This document shows, in pieces, positions 25,132 to 33,433 of a DNA stretch of 53,928 nt; positions within the stretch are counted from its first letter, which is position 1; the number at the start of each line of letters is the position of its first letter. The position numbers and the translations under genes are program-made. The stretch comes from an uncultured Bacteroidia bacterium (GTDB lineage: Bacteria; Bacteroidota; Bacteroidia; Bacteroidales; Prolixibacteraceae): NCBI GenBank assembly GCA_903927965.1, contig CAIYPA010000091.1, positions 1 through 53,928 of the forward strand. Direction: 5' to 3'. The notes beneath the pieces are model-generated. The model saw only the letters and a list, made by a program, of their open reading frames with translations, ran no database searches and had not been told where the DNA came from.

Positions 25132-27669
25132 TTACCAGGATACCACCAAATTACCGGTCACATTTTCGATTAAGAAGTACTTGCCCAATTTTTCATCACC
25201 AAGTGCAAATGGAAACTGCCCTGTTTTCCAGGGATAGTCCGAATTCACATAGGCATGAAAAGTTTGGACTGTTACATCATCCTGTGGATAAACCCGGATG
25301 ATGCCATTTTTTAAGCCAGTCACCTGGAACCGTTTTTTGATTCCCATTTGTCCGGAGTGAAGTTCTTTACAGGAAACGATCCCATCATTCTGCGTAATAA
25401 ACAGTCGACATTCCCGGTTCCAGGCAGTGGGCATCACATAAGTAGAATTCCCTTTTTCAAGTTTGGTCTCCAGTCCCAACAACAGAGGTGCCCCCTGAGC
25501 CATTTTGAACCGGAGTTTTACTATATTACTCGGATTGTAACCAGAAAAGATAAAGGCATTGTCGGACCGTGAGATCGTAAGAACTGGATTTTTTATTTCG
25601 GGGCTTTGCTTGTCAACAGCGCATTCGATTCCAAATTCTTTCAGGACATAACGCAGGTAAAGTGGAGCCATCAACCATTTTGAGGGATCATCTGGCGTCA
25701 ATAAACGGCCACCTGTAAAACTACAGGAATTTGTGCCACGCAGATAGGCAACTTTACCGCCGTGCCACTCCGTTTTGCTGCGGGTCCATACAATGTCGCG
25801 TTTTGCACCCGACTGTTCCACTTCAACCAATTTCCGGGTATCCACATCTTTTGGATTTTTGAGGATTGTTTTAATTCCACCAGAAGAGAACAATGCCTTG
25901 TGCCTTAAAATACCAGGATATTTAATATCTAATATATCAGGCATATAACCAGAATTTATCCTAAATTCGCCTTCCAATGGCTGGATGTTTTTAAGGTTCA
26001 GAAAATCCATAAATGCTTCGCCCGAATGATCGACGGGACCAAAAACAATCAGTTTACCTCCATTTTCGACGAAACGGATCAGTGAAGATTCCAAAGTTGA
26101 ACCAGCTTCAGGAGCAATGGTTACAAGGATCGATTCATTGAAAAGATCCGGTTTTTTGTTGATTACTGATTGAACGGATGTTGTGGAAATCACTGTATTT
26201 AAGGGTGTTCCATTGTTGATTGCCTGACGGATGAACCAATCGCCATAATAAATTTCGGGAAGCCGGTCTTTGAATTTATGCGCCCATTCATGGTATTCGT
26301 CAAATGGATAAACCCAGACCAACGGACCCGGAGCTGTCGGAGCGTCCATTCTGGCTTTTAAAATATTGGGTGTCACTTCGTTTGGCACCTGAACCGGCAT
26401 ATTGCCATAAGTATCATCAATGGTCAGAAAACTCAGGTGGGTAGGGATTCCTATATTTCCATTGGCATCAATTCTGCTTACCGACAATGGAAGGTAAATG
26501 TCGTGCGGTTCGCGGCCATAGCGGTCGAGCCACGGACTGTTGACCCACCAGGGGTCGTGGGTATAATACCTGAACAGGAACCGGTTGTCAGGCAATTCGG
26601 ACATTCGTGACATATATCCAACCATCTCCAATCCAAAGTCGCCATCGAGGGCGGCCCATGGGGAGTTGGGTGGAGGTAACATATTGAAATTCCCTTTGTA
26701 GATGTTCTTTAAATCAACCGCATCCCTTGCAAGGTCGGCGCCGACCGAAAGGTTTGTGCCGCGTGTCTGTATAGGGAATTTTGGACATTCCTTTCTGAAG
26801 AGCTTCCAAAAATCAATGATTTTCATGGTTGCCCCTTCGAGTTTTTCCTGGTTAAACCCTTTTCCTGAAAAGATGGCCCCTGTTGCAGACCAACCTTCAG
26901 CCCCAAATCCAAACCCATTGCTAAACCAGATAAAATCGAACCCTAGATCGGAAAGGAAATGCTGGCTTTGCGCTCCAAAGAATGTCCCGAAAGGTGTCCT
27001 GGCAGGAATCCCCTGTGGAAACCCGGCATAAGGTTCGGTATCGGCTTTTAACTCCGAGTAACAACTGACAAAGGTTTTTTGCCCCATTGCGTTGCCACCC
27101 AAAATCTCAGGGTGTTTTTTGTATTTGAATTCAGATTTCGCAAATTCGGGGCCCGGATCGAAAGTGGCACCTACACAAACAGGTTTTCCGGTAATGCTGC
27201 GACCCGCCTCTTTCAAGGACTCAATGATAAATTTGAGGTCGCCATACGAATAGTTGGGTGGATTTTCGATGTAGAGATAAGCCCGTTCATGAAGAGATAG
27301 CTCTGCGGGACCCGAACCCACTTCATGGTCTGTATTTGGGTTGCCCATGTATTTTGCCCATTCCAGCGGTTGACGCAGATTCCCTTTGTAATCCAGGATT
27401 TCGGAACCATCACCTGTCCATAGCATGACCGAAACGGTATCGGTTTGGCGCAGCAGGGCAGACCATTGCGTAAACACCTCCCTTGCAACCTCCTGGATAT
27501 AAGCCTTGTCGTTTTTCTTGAACGGCTTGAGCGACATTTCCAATGTGATGTTGTGGAATCGGTTTTTCTGAAGGGCCGGGTCTTCAATATTTGTTTTTTG
27601 TTGTCCGAAACTTTGGGTTAGTAATGCCAGAATTAGGATTATGGCGATGAAATATCCAGATCGTCTCAT
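25132..27669 (-). CDS. Large secreted protein, glycosidase-like, family not recognised
   Basis: 845 residues starting MRRSGYFIAIILILALL with a clear signal peptide; I prefer this ATG to an upstream in-frame start at 27708. The first ~450 residues have the feel of a TIM-barrel carbohydrate enzyme (ITLEMSLKPF, GATFDPGPEF, DFIWFSNGFGFG, RYYTHDPWWVNSPWLDR). Around 500-590 there is a Rossmann/GATase-like segment (ILVTIAPEAG, LIRFVENGGKLIVFGPVD), as in the middle domains of some GH42-type enzymes. The last part is beta-rich. I cannot name the family. It is a single gene near other carbohydrate genes (GH140 at 29385). Confidence 0.75.
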   Translation of the reverse strand: MRRSGYFIAIILILALLTQSFGQQKTNIEDPALQKNRFHNITLEMSLKPFKKNDKAYIQEVAREVFTQWSALLRQTDTVSVMLWTGDGSEILDYKGNLRQPLEWAKYMGNPNTDHEVGSGPAELSLHERAYLYIENPPNYSYGDLKFIIESLKEAGRSITGKPVCVGATFDPGPEFAKSEFKYKKHPEILGGNAMGQKTFVSCYSELKADTEPYAGFPQGIPARTPFGTFFGAQSQHFLSDLGFDFIWFSNGFGFGAEGWSATGAIFSGKGFNQEKLEGATMKIIDFWKLFRKECPKFPIQTRGTNLSVGADLARDAVDLKNIYKGNFNMLPPPNSPWAALDGDFGLEMVGYMSRMSELPDNRFLFRYYTHDPWWVNSPWLDRYGREPHDIYLPLSVSRIDANGNIGIPTHLSFLTIDDTYGNMPVQVPNEVTPNILKARMDAPTAPGPLVWVYPFDEYHEWAHKFKDRLPEIYYGDWFIRQAINNGTPLNTVISTTSVQSVINKKPDLFNESILVTIAPEAGSTLESSLIRFVENGGKLIVFGPVDHSGEAFMDFLNLKNIQPLEGEFRINSGYMPDILDIKYPGILRHKALFSSGGIKTILKNPKDVDTRKLVEVEQSGAKRDIVWTRSKTEWHGGKVAYLRGTNSCSFTGGRLLTPDDPSKWLMAPLYLRYVLKEFGIECAVDKQSPEIKNPVLTISRSDNAFIFSGYNPSNIVKLRFKMAQGAPLLLGLETKLEKGNSTYVMPTAWNRECRLFITQNDGIVSCKELHSGQMGIKKRFQVTGLKNGIIRVYPQDDVTVQTFHAYVNSDYPWKTGQFPFALGDEKLGKYFLIENVTGNLVVSW

Positions 27670-27771
27670 GGTAAAATATGATTTATCTCCTACGGATAAA
27701 ATTAGCAAACTTTGGGATAGAAAATTTTCATACGAAGAATAGTGATACGAATTGTAAATAGTATCAAATCA

Positions 27772-28746
27772 CTAATTTACCCTTGAAGTGATGTAATTGA
27801 CATACTCGATCAGTGCAGATTTGACCTCCGATTCCGGATAGGCCGATAACTGTGCGATAGCCTGATCATTAAAAGCATACATGATCTTCTCGGCATAATC
27901 AAAACCACCATGCGATGCGACAAATTCGTTCACTTCTCGTATATCGGTTGTTGATTTCGAATGTTTCCTGACGATTTTAAGTATCCGTGACTTTTCTTTG
28001 CTCTCAGTGCTGTTCAAGGCATGAATAAGGGGAAGGGTAATTTTTCTCTCCCGAAGGTCATTTCCTGTTGGCTTCCCAATTAGATTCGATTTTTGGAAAT
28101 CAAAGAGGTCATCCTTGATCTGAAATGCCATACCAGCATATTCCCCAAATAGCCTCATCCGCTCTATAATTTCCTTATCATCTGTAACAGAACATGTTCC
28201 AACTGCTGCACTTGTCGCTAGCAAGGAGGCTGTTTTTTTCCTGATGATTTCAAAATAGACCTCTTCGGTAATGTCCTGCTTACGGGCCTTTTCGATCTGA
28301 AGGATCTCTCCTTCGCTCATATCGCGAACAGCTGTACAGATATGGTCGAGTATATCATAATCGCGGTGCTCGATCGACCAAAGCAACCCTTTTGCCAGTA
28401 TGAAATCCCCAACCAAAACGGCAATTTTATTTTTCCAAACGGCATTGACAGAGAAAAAACCGCGTCGCTGGTAGGAGTCGTCAACCACATCATCATGAAC
28501 AAGTGTGGCAGTATGCAGCAATTCTATGGTCAAGGCAGCATGATAAGTCCTTTCATTGAATGTCCCATTCAATTTCGCTGAAAGAAATACCATCATTGGA
28601 CGCATCTGCTTTCCTTTACGGCGCAGGATGTAATTAATAATCGTACTTAACAGTGGTAAGTCACTTTTGGTTGCTTTTTGAAAATAGGGCTCAAACTTAA
28701 CGAGCTCCTCTTTTATGGGTGATATAATCAGTTCTTTTGATGACAT
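27772..28746 (-). CDS. ispB: Long-chain trans-polyprenyl diphosphate synthase
   Basis: 324-residue cytoplasmic enzyme that extends farnesyl diphosphate with isopentenyl diphosphate to make the menaquinone side chain. The first Asp-rich motif is LVHDDVVDD (~83-90), the second is FQIKDDLFDF, and GKQMRP lies near the N-terminus. Length and motif spacing fit the octaprenyl/heptaprenyl synthase group. The gene symbol follows the E. coli name for this function and is tentative for chain length. Its start is the ATG at 28744-28746. Confidence 0.9.
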   Translation of the reverse strand: MSSKELIISPIKEELVKFEPYFQKATKSDLPLLSTIINYILRRKGKQMRPMMVFLSAKLNGTFNERTYHAALTIELLHTATLVHDDVVDDSYQRRGFFSVNAVWKNKIAVLVGDFILAKGLLWSIEHRDYDILDHICTAVRDMSEGEILQIEKARKQDITEEVYFEIIRKKTASLLATSAAVGTCSVTDDKEIIERMRLFGEYAGMAFQIKDDLFDFQKSNLIGKPTGNDLRERKITLPLIHALNSTESKEKSRILKIVRKHSKSTTDIREVNEFVASHGGFDYAEKIMYAFNDQAIAQLSAYPESEVKSALIEYVNYITSRVN

Positions 28747-28788
28747 TCTTTAAAAATTGTATTCCTTCCTAGTTGTACTCCCTCACGT

Positions 28789-28796
28789 CAAAGGTA
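28789..28796 (-). promoter_or_regulatory. -7 box (TACCTTTG) for the polyprenyl synthase gene
   Basis: Minus-strand TACCTTTG matches TAnnTTTG and would give a 5' leader of roughly 36 bases. The -33 position holds only a weak match. Confidence 0.4.
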
Positions 28797-28985
28797 AGAA
28801 TTAATTTCGATCCCGAAATAATAGTTTGTAGCCATTCTAAATTGTATTCCCATATTTTGAATTTCTTTTAAATATTCGTTTGTAAGTATTTATATATGTG
28901 AATATTAAATAATGCGTTTTCATCATTCATCGTTTGATCCGGTTTTGCAGCTCAATGATTCACCGAGGTCTAAAATAATTTTTCA

Positions 28986-28993
28986 TATATTTG
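28986..28993 (+). promoter_or_regulatory. -7 box (TATATTTG) for the ArsR-type regulator gene
   Basis: TATATTTG lies 59 bases upstream of the chosen ATG at 29053. No TTTG is found at the proper -33 distance. Its position argues against starting the regulator at the upstream ATG at 28912, since that codon would not be transcribed. The gap 28747-29052 holds only promoters. Confidence 0.4.
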
Positions 28994-29052
28994 CATCAAT
29001 AATTAAAATGTTCGAATTCTCTTTCAAAATAATCTACAAACAAGCTTTGATA

Positions 29053-29355
29053 ATGAACTATGCTGAACTAAATATCGATAAGTTAACTGTAGCTACCGAA
29101 ATGTTAAAAGCTATAGCACACCCTATGCGAATTGCAATCGTTGGTTATCTGGACGGTGGGGTGCATCTTTCAGTAACCGAAATTCACGAGCGGTTGGGTA
29201 TAGAGCAATCAACCACTTCGCACCATCTTGGGATCCTTAAAGACAAGGGTGTTTTAAACTCCAAGCGTGATGGAAAAAATACCTACTATTTTTTAAAGCA
29301 CTCAGCCTTAACAGGCATTCTCGACTGCATCGAAAAATGTAAATATGGAGACTAA
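29053..29355 (+). CDS. ArsR-family winged-helix repressor
   Basis: 100-residue DNA-binding protein: MLKAIAHPMRIAIVGYL, the recognition helix region QSTTSHHLGILKDKGVLNSKRDGKNTYYFL, and a short C-terminal helix. ArsR proteins are dimeric repressors that release DNA on sensing a metal or other ligand. No metal-site pair (CxC near helix 3) is evident; two Cys lie in the C-terminal DCIEKCKYGD. An upstream in-frame ATG would add 47 residues of non-homologous character, so 29053 is preferred. The target is unknown. Confidence 0.85.
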   Translation: MNYAELNIDKLTVATEMLKAIAHPMRIAIVGYLDGGVHLSVTEIHERLGIEQSTTSHHLGILKDKGVLNSKRDGKNTYYFLKHSALTGILDCIEKCKYGD

Positions 29356-29384
29356 GTATTTAATTGTTAAACATTTACATGTTC

Positions 29385-30821
29385 TTATAAGCCTGGACTT
29401 TTAAAATTCAAGGTTGCATCATCAAGAACCAATATCCAGTCGTTACCACGTCCCATTGTTGGTGTCTTAAAGATTTTTAAACCATTCCCCGGAAAATTCC
29501 CAATTGATTTGGCTTCTCCATTACGTGGATCGAACCACCATGCTTTGATTGTTTTTGCCCCGATTCGATCCAATTGAACCGTGACATCCCAACCTGTTGG
29601 AATATAAACCATGGCATATCCCTGCCCACGGGTTGCAACAACATAATCCGTTTCGGGATAGTAGGCAGTTGTGATCAATGACTGATCGGGCACACGTGAC
29701 AGAAATGGACGGGATTCAATTAACCGGCGTGCATGAACAAGGTCACCTGCCCCGGGAAGATCCAATACATCGTACCAGTTGTGTCGTGCCAGGCCAACAG
29801 GTTCGTGATCGGGTGACAACATTTGCCAGATGGGGTGGCAGCCGTAAGTATGGCCAAAACCACCTGAAAAAAGGTCCCAATACATGGCCTGGCGTACATC
29901 GGCATCATCAAACCAACCCAAGATTTCAGGCTTCCAACCCACGGGATGATCCTCGTAACGTGGTTCACCATCAAAACAAGGTTTGACAGGCTTTAAATCA
30001 TAATCACGGGCAATAATTCTCTTGTAGATGGCATAACTTCGTTGTCCGTGCCCTGTCTGGCACATGTTGAAATCGAGCCACTTGCTTTGCTGAAACCATT
30101 CGGAAGAACTGCGTTCGCCCCAAGGATGAAAGGTCATCAGGTGGCGTTGATCGACAAATTTTATCCCATTGCCGATGGCTTCCCAGATCTCTTTATTCTT
30201 TCCGCCACCATCCCGGTCACCACCATTGATCCAGATGATATTTGGGAAGGTTTTATATCGGTTGCCAATCCATTTCCCATAGAGAAAGGCATTGTCCCTG
30301 GTGAAAATTTCCGGACCTTTTCCCCACTGTTTATCGACCTTATCTCCCCATGTTGGAAGAAGTCCGATAAAGATCCCCTTTTCTTCAGCTTTTTTGATCA
30401 CCCAATCGACATGGGCAAAATAAGCTTCGTTTGGTTTTAATGGATTGTTGTCGATCAAAGGTTCGTTGCCTTCCATATTTGGTGTGTTCAGACCATCAAG
30501 TTCAGCAAGTGCAACTGCCTGAATCACAGTAAATCCCTTTGAACGTCGGTTTTCGAGGTATTTTTCGGTATCTGCCTTATTTAAACGATGGAACAACTCC
30601 CACCCGGTATCACCCAAATAAAAAAACGGTTTCCCATCGGCAAAAACAAGAAACCGCATATTTTCTGAAACTTTCAGGTCTCCATGTTTAAAATCCACGG
30701 AAGGGCCTTTCCAATTGGTTTCCTGGGCAGAAGAATTGAAAAGGGAAATAGATAGAAATAGGGAAATAAATAGTAATATAGAAATAGATGGAAATATTGA
30801 AATAAGTTGAAATTGTTTCAT
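29385..30821 (-). CDS. GH140-like glycosidase (DUF4038, apiosidase family)
   Basis: 478 residues. The N-terminal signal peptide is a repetitive Ile/Leu/Phe/Ser string ending SSAQ. The DUF4038 TIM barrel follows: FFYLGDTGWELFHRLNKADTEKYL, RSKGFTVIQAVALAELDGLN, KGIFIGLLPTWGDKV, IIWINGGDRDG and PCFDGEPRYEDHP (likely catalytic acids in the last two). The final ~90 residues match the C-terminal domain usually paired with DUF4038 (AWWFDPRNGEAKSIGNF). Known GH140 members cleave apiose from pectic rhamnogalacturonan II. No SusC/SusD pair or other pectin gene is adjacent. Confidence 0.9.
   Translation of the reverse strand: MKQFQLISIFPSISILLFISLFLSISLFNSSAQETNWKGPSVDFKHGDLKVSENMRFLVFADGKPFFYLGDTGWELFHRLNKADTEKYLENRRSKGFTVIQAVALAELDGLNTPNMEGNEPLIDNNPLKPNEAYFAHVDWVIKKAEEKGIFIGLLPTWGDKVDKQWGKGPEIFTRDNAFLYGKWIGNRYKTFPNIIWINGGDRDGGGKNKEIWEAIGNGIKFVDQRHLMTFHPWGERSSSEWFQQSKWLDFNMCQTGHGQRSYAIYKRIIARDYDLKPVKPCFDGEPRYEDHPVGWKPEILGWFDDADVRQAMYWDLFSGGFGHTYGCHPIWQMLSPDHEPVGLARHNWYDVLDLPGAGDLVHARRLIESRPFLSRVPDQSLITTAYYPETDYVVATRGQGYAMVYIPTGWDVTVQLDRIGAKTIKAWWFDPRNGEAKSIGNFPGNGLKIFKTPTMGRGNDWILVLDDATLNFKSPGL
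30737..30811. repeat. Low-complexity ggaaata/gaaatag repeat inside the GH140 signal peptide
   Basis: The plus strand reads gggaaatagatagaaatagggaaataaatag…gaaatagatggaaatattgaaata. It is the same style as the repeat at 13430-13484 and has the same plus-strand orientation. Read on the minus strand it encodes the hydrophobic core of the GH140 signal peptide (ISIFPSISILLFISLFLS). Confidence 0.7.
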
Positions 30822-30840
30822 TCAGTTGTATGTTAATCAA

Positions 30841-31527
30841 TTAGAGAATTTCAAGTTCTTTAAGATCGTCAATTACAATATCGGCACCCGAATCCCAAAG
30901 GACACAGTCATCAAGAATACCTGTATTAACCGCTACTGTATAAATCCCTGCAGCTTTTGCCGACTGTATGCCCAAAGGTGCGTTCTCGATCACGACGACT
31001 TCGTCAGCCTTTAATCCTGATTTTTCCAGAGCTGTGAGGTAGGGTTCAGGATGGGGTTTGCCATGCGTAACATCCCGCCCTGAAACGATCCGATCGCGGG
31101 TAATCAATCCCTCAAAATCAAGGAGTAAAGCATCCAGGAATTTATCCTGTGAAGATCCTGTGACCACCCAAATTGCAAATCCTTGTAATTTAAGGTTTTC
31201 CATCAATAATTTCGCACTTTTGAAAGGCAATGCATCGGGATAATCGGCAATAATTTCTGTTTTTTTTGAATAGATCCGATCAATCTCCAGTTCAGTGGCA
31301 TTCCTGTTTTCGTTTTCCTGAAATACGAGGTTAATTGTTGACGCCGCCGTACGTCCTTCGTTGTGATATACCATTTCCTGAGGAAAATCGATACCGAAGT
31401 GGCTGAAAGCACCGCTCCAGGCTTCGGCATGGTAACCCATTGAATCATAGAGAACTCCATCCATATCAAAGAAAATACCCTTCTTGTTGTGGAAAGTCTT
31501 GTATAGGGAACTGTTGCGATCAACCAT
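30841..31527 (-). CDS. HAD-family phosphatase/phosphomutase (beta-PGM-like)
   Basis: 228-residue cytoplasmic HAD enzyme. Motif I FFDMDGVLYDSM has the nucleophile D21 and acid D23; motif II is VVTGSSQ, motif III KPHPEPYL, motif IV VVIENAPLGIQSAKAAG. The helical cap lies between motifs I and II. The best relatives are beta-phosphoglucomutase-like phosphatases that act on sugar phosphates; the exact substrate is unknown. It is 19 bp downstream of the start of the GH140 gene and in the same direction, so the two may form a small unit with GH140 read second. Confidence 0.88.
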   Translation of the reverse strand: MVDRNSSLYKTFHNKKGIFFDMDGVLYDSMGYHAEAWSGAFSHFGIDFPQEMVYHNEGRTAASTINLVFQENENRNATELEIDRIYSKKTEIIADYPDALPFKSAKLLMENLKLQGFAIWVVTGSSQDKFLDALLLDFEGLITRDRIVSGRDVTHGKPHPEPYLTALEKSGLKADEVVVIENAPLGIQSAKAAGIYTVAVNTGILDDCVLWDSGADIVIDDLKELEIL

Positions 31528-31615
31528 ATTTTGAAGATAAATTCATATTTGAACCGCAAAGTTCTAAAAATATTGATGAATCTGTAGTCCCGGCTCGACC
31601 AAAAAATCTGAAACC

Positions 31616-31648
31616 TTTGTTATGAATCATTGGATTTGGATAATTTTG
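31616..31648 (+). promoter_or_regulatory. Bacteroidota-type promoter for cysC
   Basis: TTTG at 31616-31619 and TAATTTTG at 31641-31648 are separated by 21 bases and match the TTTG / TAnnTTTG consensus. Transcription would start near 31654, about 40 bases before the cysC ATG. Confidence 0.6.
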
Positions 31649-31692
31649 TGAATATTAATTTTAACTAATTTTTAAAGCATATTTTGCCATAA

Positions 31693-32343
31693 ATGTTAAA
31701 ACAGCACCTTCCCATTGTTACGAAATTAGACGAGGAACCTATAACAAAAGGTAAACAGTTGTTGGCCAGAGAATCTTTCCTGGTAAGTCGTCAGGATAAG
31801 GAAAAACTGAACGGACACCAAGCTTTTGTGCTCTGGTTCACAGGCCTTTCCGGATCTGGAAAATCGACCATTGCCCGAATGCTCGAAAAACGGTTGTTTG
31901 ATACCGGAATAAGAACTGCCATTCTTGATGGAGACAACACCCGCATGACGATCAACCATGACCTCGATTTTTCAAGCGCCGGACGTCATGAAAACATCAG
32001 AAGGGTAGCAGAAATGGCAAAACTGCTTAACGATGCAGGTGTGGTTGTGATCACGTCGTTTATTTCCCCCTTCGAAAACGACAGGGAAATGGCGCGAAAG
32101 ATCATTGGAAGTGATTGTTTTAAGGAGATATTTATTGACGCGACTCTCGAAATTTGTATTGAGCGCGATACCAAAGGGTTATATAAAAAGGCGTTAAACG
32201 GGGAGATCCCTGATTTTACCGGGATTAGCAGTCCATATGAACGGCCACAAAAACCAAATCTTATTCTATCCACCTCAAATGATCTGCCGGAAGAATCTGT
32301 CACTCAGATATTCGAATGGCTATCAAAATCAAGTTTGTTTTAG
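31693..32343 (+). CDS. cysC: Adenylyl-sulfate (APS) kinase
   Basis: 216-residue enzyme that phosphorylates APS with ATP to give PAPS, the sulfate donor of sulfotransferases. The P-loop is GLSGSGKST at 51-59; DGDNTR, the GRHENIRR region, TSFISPFENDRE and the KGLYKKALNGEIPDFTGI segment are all typical. It has about 35 residues before the core, more than E. coli CysC. No ATP sulfurylase genes (cysD/cysN) or reductive sulfur genes are adjacent. The only visible consumer of PAPS in the window is the sulfotransferase of the lasso locus 5 kb downstream. Confidence 0.93.
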   Translation: MLKQHLPIVTKLDEEPITKGKQLLARESFLVSRQDKEKLNGHQAFVLWFTGLSGSGKSTIARMLEKRLFDTGIRTAILDGDNTRMTINHDLDFSSAGRHENIRRVAEMAKLLNDAGVVVITSFISPFENDREMARKIIGSDCFKEIFIDATLEICIERDTKGLYKKALNGEIPDFTGISSPYERPQKPNLILSTSNDLPEESVTQIFEWLSKSSLF

Positions 32344-32361
32344 TGCTCCCTATCATTCAAT

Positions 32362-33123
32362 TTATAACCCGACCTTTTCAAAGACACGATAATTTGTCTG
32401 TTCATTGGCTATCTTTTGATTGTATATATTGTAAAGTGGCCGTTTTCTCAACACCTGGTTTTGCTCAAAACCTACTGGCTGATAATAAATCGAACAGGAA
32501 GTATCAGTAAAGCTGAAATCGGCATGGTCGATAACAAACAGCCCACCAACCTTAAGTTTTTGATCCAAAACCTTGATTTCAGATTCAAATTGTTCAAATG
32601 TATGGCCCTTGACTATCCGGTTGTCACTGCTTGTCCTGTTCTCGGTCCGCTGAAAAACTGCCATACAAAAAATGGCGTCAAAATCCGTCATAATCTCAAA
32701 AGTCCTTGATTTACGGTTTAAAAATGTAAAGTTTGGATTTCGGCTCAACTTTTTGCATTGCCTGACACACCAGGAATTGATGTCCACACCAATAATCCTG
32801 GTATGTGGAAAATATTCCCCCAAAGTAAAAACTTCTTCACCTGTTGAACATCCAAATGAGAGTATCTTGGGGTCTTTGCGATTGCGAGCCGCAAAAAATT
32901 CGGTGCATTTTTGGAAAACCAATGGATAACGGTTTTTTAAAGTAAAAGTAGCCCGCTGATGCAGGTTGTCGCGGGAAAACAAACCTGCAAGTGTTTCGGA
33001 CCTCATTCTCCCATTGGTGCCAAGCTGAAAAACAAACCAAACAAACTTTAATATCTTGAATAATAACAAGATAAAGATATTTTTGGAATTTCCGATTCGT
33101 TTAATTCTATCTTTCAGGTTCAT
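32362..33123 (-). CDS. Class I SAM-dependent methyltransferase
   Basis: 253 residues from the ATG at 33123. The SAM-binding motif is ILSFGCSTGEEVFTLGEYFP, followed by IIGVDIN and FDAIFCMAVFQRTENR; GCSTGEE recalls CheR-like enzymes, but the CheR N-terminal domain is absent. An N-terminal hydrophobic segment (NIFILLLFKILKFVWFVFQL) may anchor it to the membrane. It is divergent from the lasso precursor gene, with 135 bp between starts, and converges on cysC. Whether it modifies the lasso peptide is unknown. A -7-like box (TATTTTTG, 33130-33137) lies right before the ATG. Confidence 0.78.
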   Translation of the reverse strand: MNLKDRIKRIGNSKNIFILLLFKILKFVWFVFQLGTNGRMRSETLAGLFSRDNLHQRATFTLKNRYPLVFQKCTEFFAARNRKDPKILSFGCSTGEEVFTLGEYFPHTRIIGVDINSWCVRQCKKLSRNPNFTFLNRKSRTFEIMTDFDAIFCMAVFQRTENRTSSDNRIVKGHTFEQFESEIKVLDQKLKVGGLFVIDHADFSFTDTSCSIYYQPVGFEQNQVLRKRPLYNIYNQKIANEQTNYRVFEKVGL

Positions 33124-33213
33124 ATGGTGCAAAAATAAAATAAAAGTAATATCCTGCATTCCAATAAAAATAAAAAAATATTTTTGTGAGAATGGATCTA
33201 AAAAATATATTTA

Positions 33214-33221
33214 TACATTTG
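33214..33221 (+). promoter_or_regulatory. -7 box (TACATTTG) of the lasso precursor
   Basis: TACATTTG matches TAnnTTTG and is 38 bases before the precursor ATG, giving a short leader. The nearest TTTG (33183-33186) is 27 bases away, too far for the consensus, so the site may need an activator. Confidence 0.45.
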
Positions 33222-33258
33222 TGGTAGTTAAACTCATTTGAAACTAAAAAACAGTGCC

Positions 33259-33384
33259 ATGGAAAACAAAACCCCCAAAGCTATCTGGCAAAAACCGGAA
33301 ATTATTGATTTGGATATGAATGCAACAAATGGAGTTGGTGGAGCTGCGCCAGAAACACCCGAAAGCGGTCCCCCGGTATCATAA
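33259..33384 (+). CDS. Lasso peptide precursor 1 (intact)
   Basis: 41-residue precursor peptide. The leader (1-24) contains IWQKPEIIDLD, which fits the YxxPxL motif bound by lasso B1 proteins with Trp replacing Tyr. Thr is at -2 (…NATN). The predicted core is GVGGAAPETPESGPPVS: Gly1 would form an isopeptide bond with Glu8 (8-residue ring), leaving a 9-residue tail. The last residue is Ser, the site phosphorylated by HPr-kinase-like enzymes in paeninodin-type clusters. The tail has no bulky plug residue. A hairpin follows at 33394 and the biosynthetic genes lie downstream on the same strand. It was recognised by its leader motif, its Thr(-2), its core pattern and the neighbouring cyclases. Confidence 0.85.
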   Translation: MENKTPKAIWQKPEIIDLDMNATNGVGGAAPETPESGPPVS

Positions 33385-33393
33385 GATCAGTAA

Positions 33394-33433
33394 TTCCCCT
33401 TTTTAGGGATTTTAGTACCTTAAAAAAGGGAAA
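33394..33433 (+). terminator. Imperfect hairpin after precursor 1
   Basis: The arms ttccc-c-ttttt (33394-33404) and aaaaagggaa (33423-33432) pair with one bulge, ten bases after the precursor stop. In lasso operons a weak hairpin here commonly makes precursor mRNA more abundant than enzyme mRNA. Confidence 0.5.

Noticed and set aside
28912-29052. N-terminal extension of the ArsR-type regulator from the ATG at 28912
   Set aside because: The extension is unlike ArsR proteins and spans a TATATTTG promoter box; the ATG at 29053 gives a normal-length protein.
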